Shown: positions 57,678 through 64,000 of the stretch, piece after piece
Numbering within the stretch: the stretch's first letter is position 1
Layout of the letters: every line of letters begins with the position of its first letter
Assembly: GCA_019112825.1 (NCBI GenBank)
Contig: DXIP01000013.1
Span: forward strand, 62,001-126,000
Length of the DNA: 64,000 nt
Direction: 5' to 3'
From: Alistipes excrementigallinarum
Lineage (GTDB): Bacteria > Bacteroidota > Bacteroidia > Bacteroidales > Rikenellaceae
Position numbers and translations under genes: made by a program
Notes under the pieces: model-generated
The model's input: only the letters and a program-made list of their open reading frames with translations
The model's database searches: none
What the model was told of the DNA's origin: nothing

Positions 57678-58823
57678 TCACTTCGGGGAGGAGACGATGC
57701 GATAGAGCTCCGTGATGCGGTTGCACATCTCCTCCCACGAGAAGCGGCGCCGCTCCTCGAGGCAGTTCTCGCGGAAGCGCGCGAGGGCATCGCCCTCGTA
57801 CATGCGGCCGATGGCTGCGGCAACCCCCTCGGCCGTCGGCGGGCAGACATACCCCACCCTGCCGTCGGGGACAATCTCGGGAAGGCCTCCGACGGCCGTG
57901 ACGACCATCGGCGTGCAGAACTGGTAGGCAATCTGCGTCACGCCGCTCTGCGTGGCACTCTTGTAGGGCTGCACGACGAAGTCGGCCGCCGAGAAGTAGT
58001 ACTTCACCAGCTCATCGGGGATGAAGTGGTCGTGGAGCAGCACCTCCCCTTCGAGGCCGCTCTCGGCAATCTGGCGGATGTAGCGTTCGCGCGGGGCGTA
58101 GAACTCGCCGGCGACGAGCAGCCGGCGCGACGCGGTCTGCCCCGCATCGCGCAGCCGGCGCCACGCCTCGAGCAGCAGGTCGAGCCCCTTGTAGTCGCGA
58201 ATCAGCCCGAAGAAGAGGACGTAGCTCATCTGCGGGTCGAGCCCCAGCCGCACGCAGGCCTCGCCGCGGTCGGTGCGCGAGCCGAAGTTCTCGAAGAGGG
58301 GGTGGGGCGAGAAGAGCGCCGGGGCGGAGGTGTACTCCTTCAGTTCGCCGTGGACCTGCTCCGACATGTAGACGAAGCCGTCGACGGCCGAGAGGAAGTA
58401 GCGGTTGAAGGGGCGGTCGACGAAGTGGTGCTCGTGCGGCTCGACGTTGTCGATTTGGCAGAGCACCTTCGTATGGCCGTTGCGCCGCGCCAGGCGGGCG
58501 ATGGTCCCGAAGCAGGGGGCCATGAAGGGGGTCCAGTACTTGAGCAGGATGAAGTCGGGGGCCTCGCGGCGCAGGCTCCACCCCTCGCGGAGCCAGTTGA
58601 AGGGGTTCACCGTGTTGACGCAGCGGCGAATCCGCAGGTCGGCCGGCGCGGGGGTCGTGAGCGTCTGGCTCTTGCCGGGAAAGAGCAGCGAGGGGTACTG
58701 CACCGTGAAGGTCCTGATATCGACCTGATTGCCCCGCTGCTGGAAGGTGCGGGCCATGATTTCCATGATGGAGGCCAGACCTCCCCGGAAGGGATGGGCC
58801 GGGCCCAGTACGGTAATCTTCAT
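57678..58823 (-). CDS. Glycosyltransferase, GT4-like
   Basis: 381 residues from ATG 58823. N-terminal Rossmann domain ITVLGPAHPFRGGLASIMEIMARTFQQRGNQVDI with the donor-side domain VLFFGLIRDYKGLDLLLEAWRRL, FIPDELVKYYFSAADFVVQPYKSATQSGVTQIAYQFCTPMVVTAVGGLPEIVPDGRVGYV. The E-x7-E motif is changed (SGVTQIAYQF), which is common in some GT4 members. It likely adds a sugar to an envelope glycan; substrate unknown. There are no other glycan genes near. Confidence 0.88.
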   Translation of the reverse strand: MKITVLGPAHPFRGGLASIMEIMARTFQQRGNQVDIRTFTVQYPSLLFPGKSQTLTTPAPADLRIRRCVNTVNPFNWLREGWSLRREAPDFILLKYWTPFMAPCFGTIARLARRNGHTKVLCQIDNVEPHEHHFVDRPFNRYFLSAVDGFVYMSEQVHGELKEYTSAPALFSPHPLFENFGSRTDRGEACVRLGLDPQMSYVLFFGLIRDYKGLDLLLEAWRRLRDAGQTASRRLLVAGEFYAPRERYIRQIAESGLEGEVLLHDHFIPDELVKYYFSAADFVVQPYKSATQSGVTQIAYQFCTPMVVTAVGGLPEIVPDGRVGYVCPPTAEGVAAAIGRMYEGDALARFRENCLEERRRFSWEEMCNRITELYRIVSSPK

Positions 58824-58886
58824 AGGCGGCGTGTGTGGTTGGCTCGTGGAGCGGCCGGCGGCACCGGGGCCGAGACCGTTCCGATG

Positions 58887-58894
58887 CAAAGATA
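58887..58894 (-). promoter_or_regulatory. -7 promoter element for glycosyltransferase gene
   Basis: TATCTTTG on the minus strand, immediately after the upstream terminator hairpin. Confidence 0.68.
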
Positions 58895-58896
58895 CG

Positions 58897-58935
58897 AAAA
58901 ATCGGGTCCTCCGCTGCCGGAGGCCCGATTTTTTC
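58897..58935 (-). terminator. Terminator between bacterioferritin and glycosyltransferase
   Basis: AAAATCGGGTCCTCCG pairs with CGGAGGCCCGATTTT with one mismatch, and T tracts lie on both ends. Confidence 0.8.
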
Positions 58936-58959
58936 ACACGCCCGGGGAGGGGCGCAGAC

Positions 58960-59150
58960 GAAGGCGCAAAAACAGATGCCGGCGCGGGCACAGACTCGGC
59001 TGCGGGGGCTCGGGGGCCGGGCACAAACTCCGGCTCGGGCACAAGTACAGACACCGCCCGGGCTCGGGCCGGGCTCCTGCTCGGATTCGGGTGCTGTCCG
59101 GGCTCAGGCCGGGCTCCAGCTCGGATTCGGGTGCCGCCCGGACTCGGACG
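58960..59150. repeat. 40-bp duplication and GGGCTCGGG repeats
   Basis: Two copies of a 40-base unit (GGGCTCGGGCCGGGCTCCTG...) begin at 59060 and 59100, with about five differences. Before them stand looser CGGGCACAAACTCCGGCTCGGGCACAAG units. The array reaches the bacterioferritin stop codon, leaving no other gene in 58936-59159. Confidence 0.8.
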
Positions 59151-59159
59151 CCGCACCTG

Positions 59160-59702
59160 TTACTGCTCCACGGCCACCGGATGCCCCATCTGCTCGGCCT
59201 CGCGACGGCTCGCCGCCACCGACTGCAGCGCCAGGTAGTGCTCGCCGTAGTCGAGCAGGTGCTGCAGCTCGGCGCGGAAGGCGTCCAGATGGCGCTCCTC
59301 CTCGGCCACGGCTCGCTCGAAGAGGGCCCGCGTTGCGGCATCCTTCTGCTCGCAGGCGATGCGCGCCGCCTCGTTGTAGCTCGCCACGGTGTTCTGCTCG
59401 AGCTGCATGGCCAGACGCAGCATCTCAAGCGGCTCGACCAGCGGCCGGGTGCGGAACGAAGGGTTCATCTCGACGTCGCCCCTCAGAAAGAGAATCCGCT
59501 CGGCGAAGAGCTCGATGTGGCGCATCTCGGCGATGGCGACGCGGTGCATCAGCTCGGAGAGGTAGCGGTAGCGCGCATCCTCGAAGTGGACGTGGAAGTA
59601 GATATACTGCAACGACGAGGCAATCTCCTTGCCCACGGCGTCGTTGAGCAGCCCGATGCTTACCCGCTGGCTGCTGTTGCGGGTTTCGGTTGTCGTCTCC
59701 AT
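59160..59702 (-). CDS. Bacterioferritin-like iron storage protein
   Basis: 180 residues from ATG 59702. Ferritin-like four-helix bundle with di-iron ligands: GKEIASSLQYIYFH (Glu in helix A), AIAEMRHIELFAERILFLRG (ExxH in helix B, with the Met next to Glu that binds haem in bacterioferritins), EQNTVASYNEAARIA (helix C) and AEEERHLDAFRAEL (ExxH in helix D). It is predicted to oxidise and store iron, possibly with haem at the dimer interface. An exact 11-bp inverted repeat stands directly before its ATG. Confidence 0.88.
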   Translation of the reverse strand: METTTETRNSSQRVSIGLLNDAVGKEIASSLQYIYFHVHFEDARYRYLSELMHRVAIAEMRHIELFAERILFLRGDVEMNPSFRTRPLVEPLEMLRLAMQLEQNTVASYNEAARIACEQKDAATRALFERAVAEEERHLDAFRAELQHLLDYGEHYLALQSVAASRREAEQMGHPVAVEQ

Positions 59703-59710
59703 ACGAAAAA

Positions 59711-59738
59711 GGTTTTGCACCCGTTGCGGTGCAAAACC
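59711..59738 (-). promoter_or_regulatory. Hairpin with T run just before bacterioferritin ATG
   Basis: GGTTTTGCACC-GCAACG-GGTGCAAAACC on the minus strand is an exact 11-bp stem followed by TTTTTCGT and then the ATG. It looks like a terminator or attenuator, or a DNA operator, placed 8 bases before the start codon. Confidence 0.6.
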
Positions 59739-59739
59739 C

Positions 59740-59980
59740 GTTCCGTATTGTTTGTCCGAGGCCGCCCGACGCCGCTTTTTTACGCGCATGCCGCGCAAGC
59801 AGCGCCGCCTGCGGAGCATCGACGCACGCGTCCCCGTCCGGCCTACCCTTGCGCCCCGTCCGTGCCCCGTCCGTGCCCCATCCGCGCCTCAGTTCGCAGC
59901 CCGTCAGCGTTCTTGTTCGCCCCCCGTCCGCGCCCTGGTTTGCGCCCCGGTTCGCGCCCCGGTTCGCGTCCGCGCCCTTA
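59740..59980. repeat. GC-rich spacer with 12-bp GCGCCCCGGTTC repeats
   Basis: From about 59850, units CCGTCCGTGCCCC and GCGCCCCGGTTC (three copies near 59950) lead up to the stop codon of the thioesterase. No promoter matching TAnnTTTG for the bacterioferritin gene was seen here. Confidence 0.7.
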
Positions 59981-60724
59981 TTACTTGTGCTCCGGTTCGC
60001 GCCAGGAAATGGCTGCCCGCACGGCCGCCTCGCCCGCCTCGTTGCGGATTTCGAAGAGCGTCTCCCCCTCGCGCGTCTGGCACCCCACGCGGAGCAGCTC
60101 GCCGTAGCGGCACTCGTGCAGGAAGTGGATGTCGAGCCGCATCCCCCCGTCGCGGGCGAAGCACTCGACGGGCAGCATGTCGAGGCACATCTCGATGTAG
60201 CGCATCGTATTGACGTGGCGGTTGAAGTCGATGTCACTGTAGACCACGCGGTGCTCGACGAAGCGCTCGGGCTCGACCGAGCGGATTTTGCGGGGCTTCT
60301 CGGCCGGCGACGGCGCGTCGACAATCGCCTCGTTGTGGGCGCGTCCCACCCACGAGAGGTCGACGGCCGTACGCGTCGTGAGGTCAATCATCGCCCACTG
60401 CGTGACGGCCCGCGCGAATTCGTGCCCCGAGGCGTCGCTGAGCGTAAAGTTACGCGTCGAGAGCACCCGTCCGTACTCGTTAATCCACGTGGCGACGGTG
60501 TAGTCGGTATACTGCTGCGGGCGCTCGTCGACCTCGATGGCCATGCGCGAGAGGACCCACGAGTGGTTGTCGGCATTGAGCGCATCGACGCCGAAGCCCT
60601 TGCCATGGGCGTCGGCACCCGCCACGTTGAGGATGGAGACGCCCAGCGCCGGGAGCGTCGCCCGCAGGGTAAAGTCCACATCCTGAGGCTCGACCCGATA
60701 TGAATAGAAGGATTTCTGACCCAT
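59981..60724 (-). CDS. Acyl-ACP thioesterase (FatA/FatB-like)
   Basis: 247 residues from ATG 60724. Double hotdog fold: first half YRVEPQDVDFTLRATLPALGVSILNVAGADAHGKGFGV...HSWVLSRMAIEVDERPQQYTDYTVATWINEY; second half VEHRVVYSDIDFNRHVNTMRYIEMCLDMLPVE with the catalytic Asn-His (DFNRHVNT). It frees fatty acids from acyl carrier protein. Bacteroidota members are well known. A -7 element lies 34 bases upstream. Confidence 0.94.
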   Translation of the reverse strand: MGQKSFYSYRVEPQDVDFTLRATLPALGVSILNVAGADAHGKGFGVDALNADNHSWVLSRMAIEVDERPQQYTDYTVATWINEYGRVLSTRNFTLSDASGHEFARAVTQWAMIDLTTRTAVDLSWVGRAHNEAIVDAPSPAEKPRKIRSVEPERFVEHRVVYSDIDFNRHVNTMRYIEMCLDMLPVECFARDGGMRLDIHFLHECRYGELLRVGCQTREGETLFEIRNEAGEAAVRAAISWREPEHK

Positions 60725-60757
60725 TTGTCCGAATGCGTTTTGGTTCACACGTCGGAA

Positions 60758-60765
60758 CAAAGATA
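60758..60765 (-). promoter_or_regulatory. -7 promoter element for acyl-ACP thioesterase
   Basis: TATCTTTG on the minus strand, 34 bases before the ATG at 60724. Confidence 0.7.
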
Positions 60766-60928
60766 CGAAAAAAGCGTGCCGCGGCGAAAAAAAATCGACC
60801 GCCGAAGGCCGCCCTCCGCCGTGGCCGCAGGGTCGACCGACTCCCCGCATACACCCTGGACAGGAGCTCCGGACGACAAAAATTATCGAAAAACGATAAA
60901 TATTATTTGTTTTTCAAAAAACTAATTG

Positions 60929-60936
60929 TACATTTG
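60929..60936 (+). promoter_or_regulatory. -7 promoter element for DUF2975-XRE pair
   Basis: TACATTTG with TTTG at about 60906 as -33 element, 30 bases before the ATG. Confidence 0.72.
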
Positions 60937-60965
60937 CAAAAAAGAAACCCACACACGTACCGCAC

Positions 60966-61655
60966 ATGCAGAACAAGCGACGACTCTACAAGCATCTGAT
61001 GATTATCTACGTCTTCTACTTCGTGGCGCTGGTCATCGGCTTCCTTTCGACCATCGCCCCGAGCTTCTCGTCGGGCTGGCGCGAGGCACAGCAGACGATG
61101 GATACCGACTTCACGCAGGGCGACGTGCGCACCTACTACGTCTACGCACCGCTGCGCGCCTCGGGCTCGGAACTGCCCGCCGTCGAGGGGGTCGGTGCGA
61201 ACACCTCCGTCTCGGTGGACAACGTCCGGCTGCGCGTCACCGTGCCCGAAAAGTACACGGTCTCGAACTCCCTCAAGGTGATGGCCAACAACGGCTTCGC
61301 CTACCTCCTCTCGATGCTCACGGGGGTAGCCTATCTGGCGGTCTTCATCCTCATCGCCCTCATCATCAACTCGCTGCGCAAGTCCATCCGCGACGAGCAG
61401 CCGCTGCGCCACGGCAACATCGGCCGCACGCGCGCCATCGGCATCCTGATGCTCGTGGCCGCGCTGAGCGAGTCGTTCATGAAGTACATCAACATCCGCG
61501 AGGCCGCCACGCTGCTTCAGGGTTCGGCGCTGCAGGTCGACACCACCTTCCCGCTCAACTACTGGAACATCATCGTCGGCATCCTGATGCTCTTCATGGC
61601 CGAGGTGCTCGTGGTGGGCACGCAGCTGAGCGAGGAGCAGAAACTGACCATCTAA
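60966..61655 (+). CDS. DUF2975 membrane protein
   Basis: 229 residues with four helices: HLMIIYVFYFVALVIGFLSTIA, GFAYLLSMLTGVAYLAVFILIALIINSLRKSIRD, IGILMLVAALSESFMKYINI and YWNIIVGILMLFMAEVLVVGTQLSEEQKLTI. The last segment and LRKSIRDEQPLR are typical of DUF2975, which almost always stands before a small XRE regulator, as here. The role is unknown; membrane sensing that controls the regulator is a common hypothesis. Confidence 0.88.
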   Translation: MQNKRRLYKHLMIIYVFYFVALVIGFLSTIAPSFSSGWREAQQTMDTDFTQGDVRTYYVYAPLRASGSELPAVEGVGANTSVSVDNVRLRVTVPEKYTVSNSLKVMANNGFAYLLSMLTGVAYLAVFILIALIINSLRKSIRDEQPLRHGNIGRTRAIGILMLVAALSESFMKYINIREAATLLQGSALQVDTTFPLNYWNIIVGILMLFMAEVLVVGTQLSEEQKLTI

Positions 61656-61703
61656 CCGCACACAAGGAAATGATTTTCACGGATATATATACGAATAACA
61701 CAA

Positions 61704-61712
61704 GGGGGGGGG
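61704..61712 (+). promoter_or_regulatory. G9 homopolymer one base before the XRE start codon
   Basis: Nine consecutive G residues are followed by T and the ATG at 61714. Such a run is prone to slippage and sits in the translation initiation region of the regulator. Confidence 0.75.
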
Positions 61713-61713
61713 T

Positions 61714-61935
61714 ATGGCGATAATCATCAATATTGATGTCATGATGGCCAAGCGCAAAATCTCGCTCGGAGAGCTTGCCGAACGGGTGGACATCACGCCG
61801 GCCAATCTTTCGATTCTCAAGAACGGCAAGGCTAAGGCCGTCCGCTTCTCGACGCTCGAGGCGATTTGCCGCGAGCTGGAGTGCCAGCCGGGCGACATCA
61901 TCGAATACCGCCCCGAACCGGCCCCGAACGAGTAA
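61714..61935 (+). CDS. XRE-family regulator, YozG-like
   Basis: 73 residues. Cro/C1-type HTH: NIDVMMAKRKISLGELAERVDITPANLSILKNGKAKAVRFSTLEAICRELECQPGDIIEY. This is the small YozG-like type that pairs with DUF2975 genes. It probably represses its own promoter and targets elsewhere. It begins 58 bases after the DUF2975 stop, behind a G9 tract. An alternative start at 61741 would lose the first strand. Confidence 0.92.
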   Translation: MAIIINIDVMMAKRKISLGELAERVDITPANLSILKNGKAKAVRFSTLEAICRELECQPGDIIEYRPEPAPNE

Positions 61936-61992
61936 GACGCCGCGGCTGCGGCCTGCAACGAAACAGACGAAAAACCACTTAATACCAACACT

Positions 61993-64000
61993 ATGAAAAA
62001 ACTGACAATGCTCCTCGTCGCCCTGACGGCAACGGCGAGCGTCATGGCCCAGGGGCCCATGACTCCGATTCCGGCCGACCCCGAGCTGCGCACGGGCAAG
62101 CTGGACAACGGCATGACCTACTACATCCGGCACAACGAAAAGCCGAAGAATCAGGCCGATTTCTACATACTCCACGACGTGGGCGCCATCCAGGAGGAGG
62201 ACTCGCAGCAGGGTCTGGCACACTTCCTCGAGCACATGGCCTTCAACGGCACGAAAAACCTGCCCGGCAAACAGATGATTGAGTATCTGGAGACCGTCGG
62301 CGTGAAGTTCGGCTACAACCTCAACGCCGGAACGACCTGGGACTACACCTGCTACAACATCTCGGACGTGCCGACCCAGCGTCAGGGCGTCATCGACAGC
62401 GCCCTGCTCGTCCTGCACGACTGGTCGCACTTCATCGCCCTGCGTCCCGAGGAGATTGACTCGGAGCGCGGCGTCATCATGGAGGAGCTGCGTACGCGCG
62501 ACGGCGCCTCGTGGCGTTCGACCATGAGCATGCTCCAGGCGCTGGGCAAGGGTACGCTCTACGAGCACCGCAACCTGATTGGCTACCTCGACGGGCTGAA
62601 GAACTTCCACCACGACGAGCTGGAGAAGTTCTACACCTCGTGGTACCGTCCCGACTACCAGGCCGTGATTGTCGTGGGTGACGTGGACGTCGACGCCATC
62701 GAGCAGAAAATCAAGACGCTGATGGCCGACATCCCGGCTCCGGCGGCCGACGCCCCGAAGAAGGCCGAGATTGTCGTTCCCGACAACGAGGAGCCCATCG
62801 TCAGCATCTTCACCGACCCCGAGATGCAGGGTTCGCGCGTACAGCTCTTCATCAAGCGCCGCGCACTGCCCGAGGTGATGAACAACACCGTGCAGGCCGA
62901 GATGCTGGACGTCATCAACTCCTACATGACGGTCATGGAGAACGCCCGTCTTGAGGAGCTCCGCATGAAGCCCGACGCACCGTTCCTCGGCGCCGGCATG
63001 GGCTCGGGCGAGGTAGGCGTCATCCCGACGCTCGACGCCACGATTTTCACCGCCGCAACGCAGGACGGAGCGCTGGCCCGCGGCTTCGAAGCGCTCTATA
63101 CCGAGCTGGAGAAGATGCGCCGCTACGGCTTCACGCAGGGTGAGTTCGAGCGCGCCCAGGAGACCCTGATGCGCGACGCCGAGCGCAGCTACGCCAACCG
63201 CAACGACCGCACCAACGAGGAGTATGTCGAGGAGTATCTGGCCAACTACCGCAGGAATTCGCCCGTACCCGACGCCAAGACCGAGTGGCAGCTCGACAGC
63301 ATGCTCATCCGCAACATCACGGTCGACGCCGTGAATGCCGTGGCACAGCAGTTCATCACCCCGACCAACCAGGTCATCTTCGTCACGGCGCCCGAGAAGG
63401 AGGGCATCACCAACCCGACGGCCGAAGAGCTGCTGGCCATCCGCGACAAGGTCATCTCGTCGGAGGTCGAGGCCTATGAGGACAACGTGGTCAAGGAGCC
63501 GCTGATTCCCGAGGGAACCAAGCTGAAGGGTTCGCCCGTCAAGAAGACGACGACCGACCAGACACTGGGCACCACCGAGTGGACGCTGGCCAACGGCACG
63601 CGCATCGTCGTGAAGCCCACGACGTTCAAGGCCGACGAGGTGCGCATGAGCGCCACCGCCAAGGGAGGTCTCTCGCTGCTGAGCGACGAGGAGTACTACA
63701 TGGGTGAGATGATGCCGAGCATCAACGCCATGTCGGGCATCGGCCGCTTCTCGGCCACGGAGCTCCGCAAGCAGCTCTCGGGCAAGTCGGCTTCGGTGCA
63801 GAACAACACCTCGGAGTATGCCAGCACCATCAACGGCAGCTGCTCGCCCAAGGACCTCGAGACGATGCTCCAGCTGCTCTACCTCGACTTCACCTCGCCG
63901 CGCTTCGACCAGAACGACTACAACACGCTCATCAACACGCTCAACGCACAGCTGGCCAACGTGGAGTCGAACCCCGACTACCTGGCCCAGAAGCGCTTCC
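61993..64000 (+). CDS. M16 family zinc peptidase (5' part; continues past window)
   Basis: 669 codons are visible before the window ends, without a stop. Signal peptide KKLTMLLVALTATASVMAQ. The inverted zinc motif HFLEH stands in GLAHFLEHMAFNGTKNLPG near residue 80, with the downstream Glu in SERGVIMEELR, so the first M16 unit is catalytic. The second unit starts at about residue 525 (TLANGTRIVVKPTTFKADEVRMSATAKGGLSLL) and lacks HxxEH, as in other insulinase-like chains of about 930 residues. Periplasmic peptide degradation is likely. No promoter is seen in the 57 bases after the XRE gene. Confidence 0.95.
   Translation, partial: MKKLTMLLVALTATASVMAQGPMTPIPADPELRTGKLDNGMTYYIRHNEKPKNQADFYILHDVGAIQEEDSQQGLAHFLEHMAFNGTKNLPGKQMIEYLETVGVKFGYNLNAGTTWDYTCYNISDVPTQRQGVIDSALLVLHDWSHFIALRPEEIDSERGVIMEELRTRDGASWRSTMSMLQALGKGTLYEHRNLIGYLDGLKNFHHDELEKFYTSWYRPDYQAVIVVGDVDVDAIEQKIKTLMADIPAPAADAPKKAEIVVPDNEEPIVSIFTDPEMQGSRVQLFIKRRALPEVMNNTVQAEMLDVINSYMTVMENARLEELRMKPDAPFLGAGMGSGEVGVIPTLDATIFTAATQDGALARGFEALYTELEKMRRYGFTQGEFERAQETLMRDAERSYANRNDRTNEEYVEEYLANYRRNSPVPDAKTEWQLDSMLIRNITVDAVNAVAQQFITPTNQVIFVTAPEKEGITNPTAEELLAIRDKVISSEVEAYEDNVVKEPLIPEGTKLKGSPVKKTTTDQTLGTTEWTLANGTRIVVKPTTFKADEVRMSATAKGGLSLLSDEEYYMGEMMPSINAMSGIGRFSATELRKQLSGKSASVQNNTSEYASTINGSCSPKDLETMLQLLYLDFTSPRFDQNDYNTLINTLNAQLANVESNPDYLAQKRF

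Noticed and set aside
56008..57738. 576-codon frame opposite the MFS gene
   Set aside because: Antisense shadow rich in His, Glu and Arg; the MFS protein is clearly real.

Overview
The window is a 64-kb piece of a GC-rich Bacteroidota chromosome, most like Alistipes/Rikenellaceae. Evidence seen: no Shine-Dalgarno sequences, about 28 copies of the Bacteroidota -7 promoter element TAnnTTTG just upstream of genes, Bacteroidota-type families (DUF4294, a TonB plug protein, DUF1573 next to YajC, ferredoxin-dependent 2-oxoacid oxidoreductase, many SPII lipoproteins) and conserved Bacteroidota gene orders. The genus is inference from GC content and protein style. I see no prophage, transposase, CRISPR array or rRNA; one tRNA (Gln) is present. 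Most of the window is core housekeeping DNA.

Layout. 1-4.5 kb: end of an unknown gene, a guanidinium-exporter-type SMR gene, dnaK alone with TTGGCAG boxes upstream, and a small HTH gene. 5.5-9.4 kb: two FKBP-like lipoproteins, a 48-residue membrane protein, ruvA and a divergent Skp/OmpH-like lipoprotein. 9.8-14.3 kb: diadenylate cyclase cdaA, two small lipoproteins, then the leftward cluster secG-TPR-lptE. 14.3-17.1 kb: a DUF1566 lipoprotein, a sigma-54 activator and an HU-type membrane protein, all in that same leftward run. 17.3-24.6 kb: arginine decarboxylase (rightward), an M23/LysM hydrolase, and the leftward run yicC-gmk-nadD-ddl-DUF3109. 24.7-28.2 kb: serC-serA-DUF1015. 28.6-32.0 kb: DUF805 and the four-subunit 2-oxoacid:ferredoxin oxidoreductase. 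32.5-43.5 kb, all leftward: stand-alone TonB plug, fmt, ribBA, an LptF/G permease, a ZnuB-type permease, two related lipoproteins, DUF2795, cobalamin adenosyltransferase and an HI0933-type flavoprotein. 43.7-57.5 kb, mostly rightward: nusB-DUF1573-yajC, TSCPD, small membrane proteins, nhaD, DUF4294, ffh, era, a large TPR protein and an MFS carrier. 57.7-64 kb: glycosyltransferase, bacterioferritin, acyl-ACP thioesterase, a DUF2975/XRE pair and the 5' part of an M16 peptidase.

Themes. Envelope biogenesis is strongly represented (secG, yajC, ffh, lptE, an LptF/G permease, Skp-like, M23, ddl, FKBP-like lipoproteins). The most unusual property is outside the genes: about 15 intergenic spaces are filled with GC-rich short-period arrays, each with its own unit (7, 10, 14, 21, 39, 40, 43, 164 bp and others). 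These usually sit between a terminator and the next promoter, and they create long false open frames on both strands. Within genes, the same tendency appears as a Tyr-Gly repeat in the predicted 80s loop of an FKBP lipoprotein and a duplicated Pro/Ala tail in SecG. No clearly new multi-gene system was recognised. The best leads are the intergenic arrays, the FKBP insertion, a G9 tract next to the XRE start codon, the lipoprotein-domain/beta-barrel fusion, the stand-alone TonB plug with repeats in its leader, and the NadD-TPR fusion.
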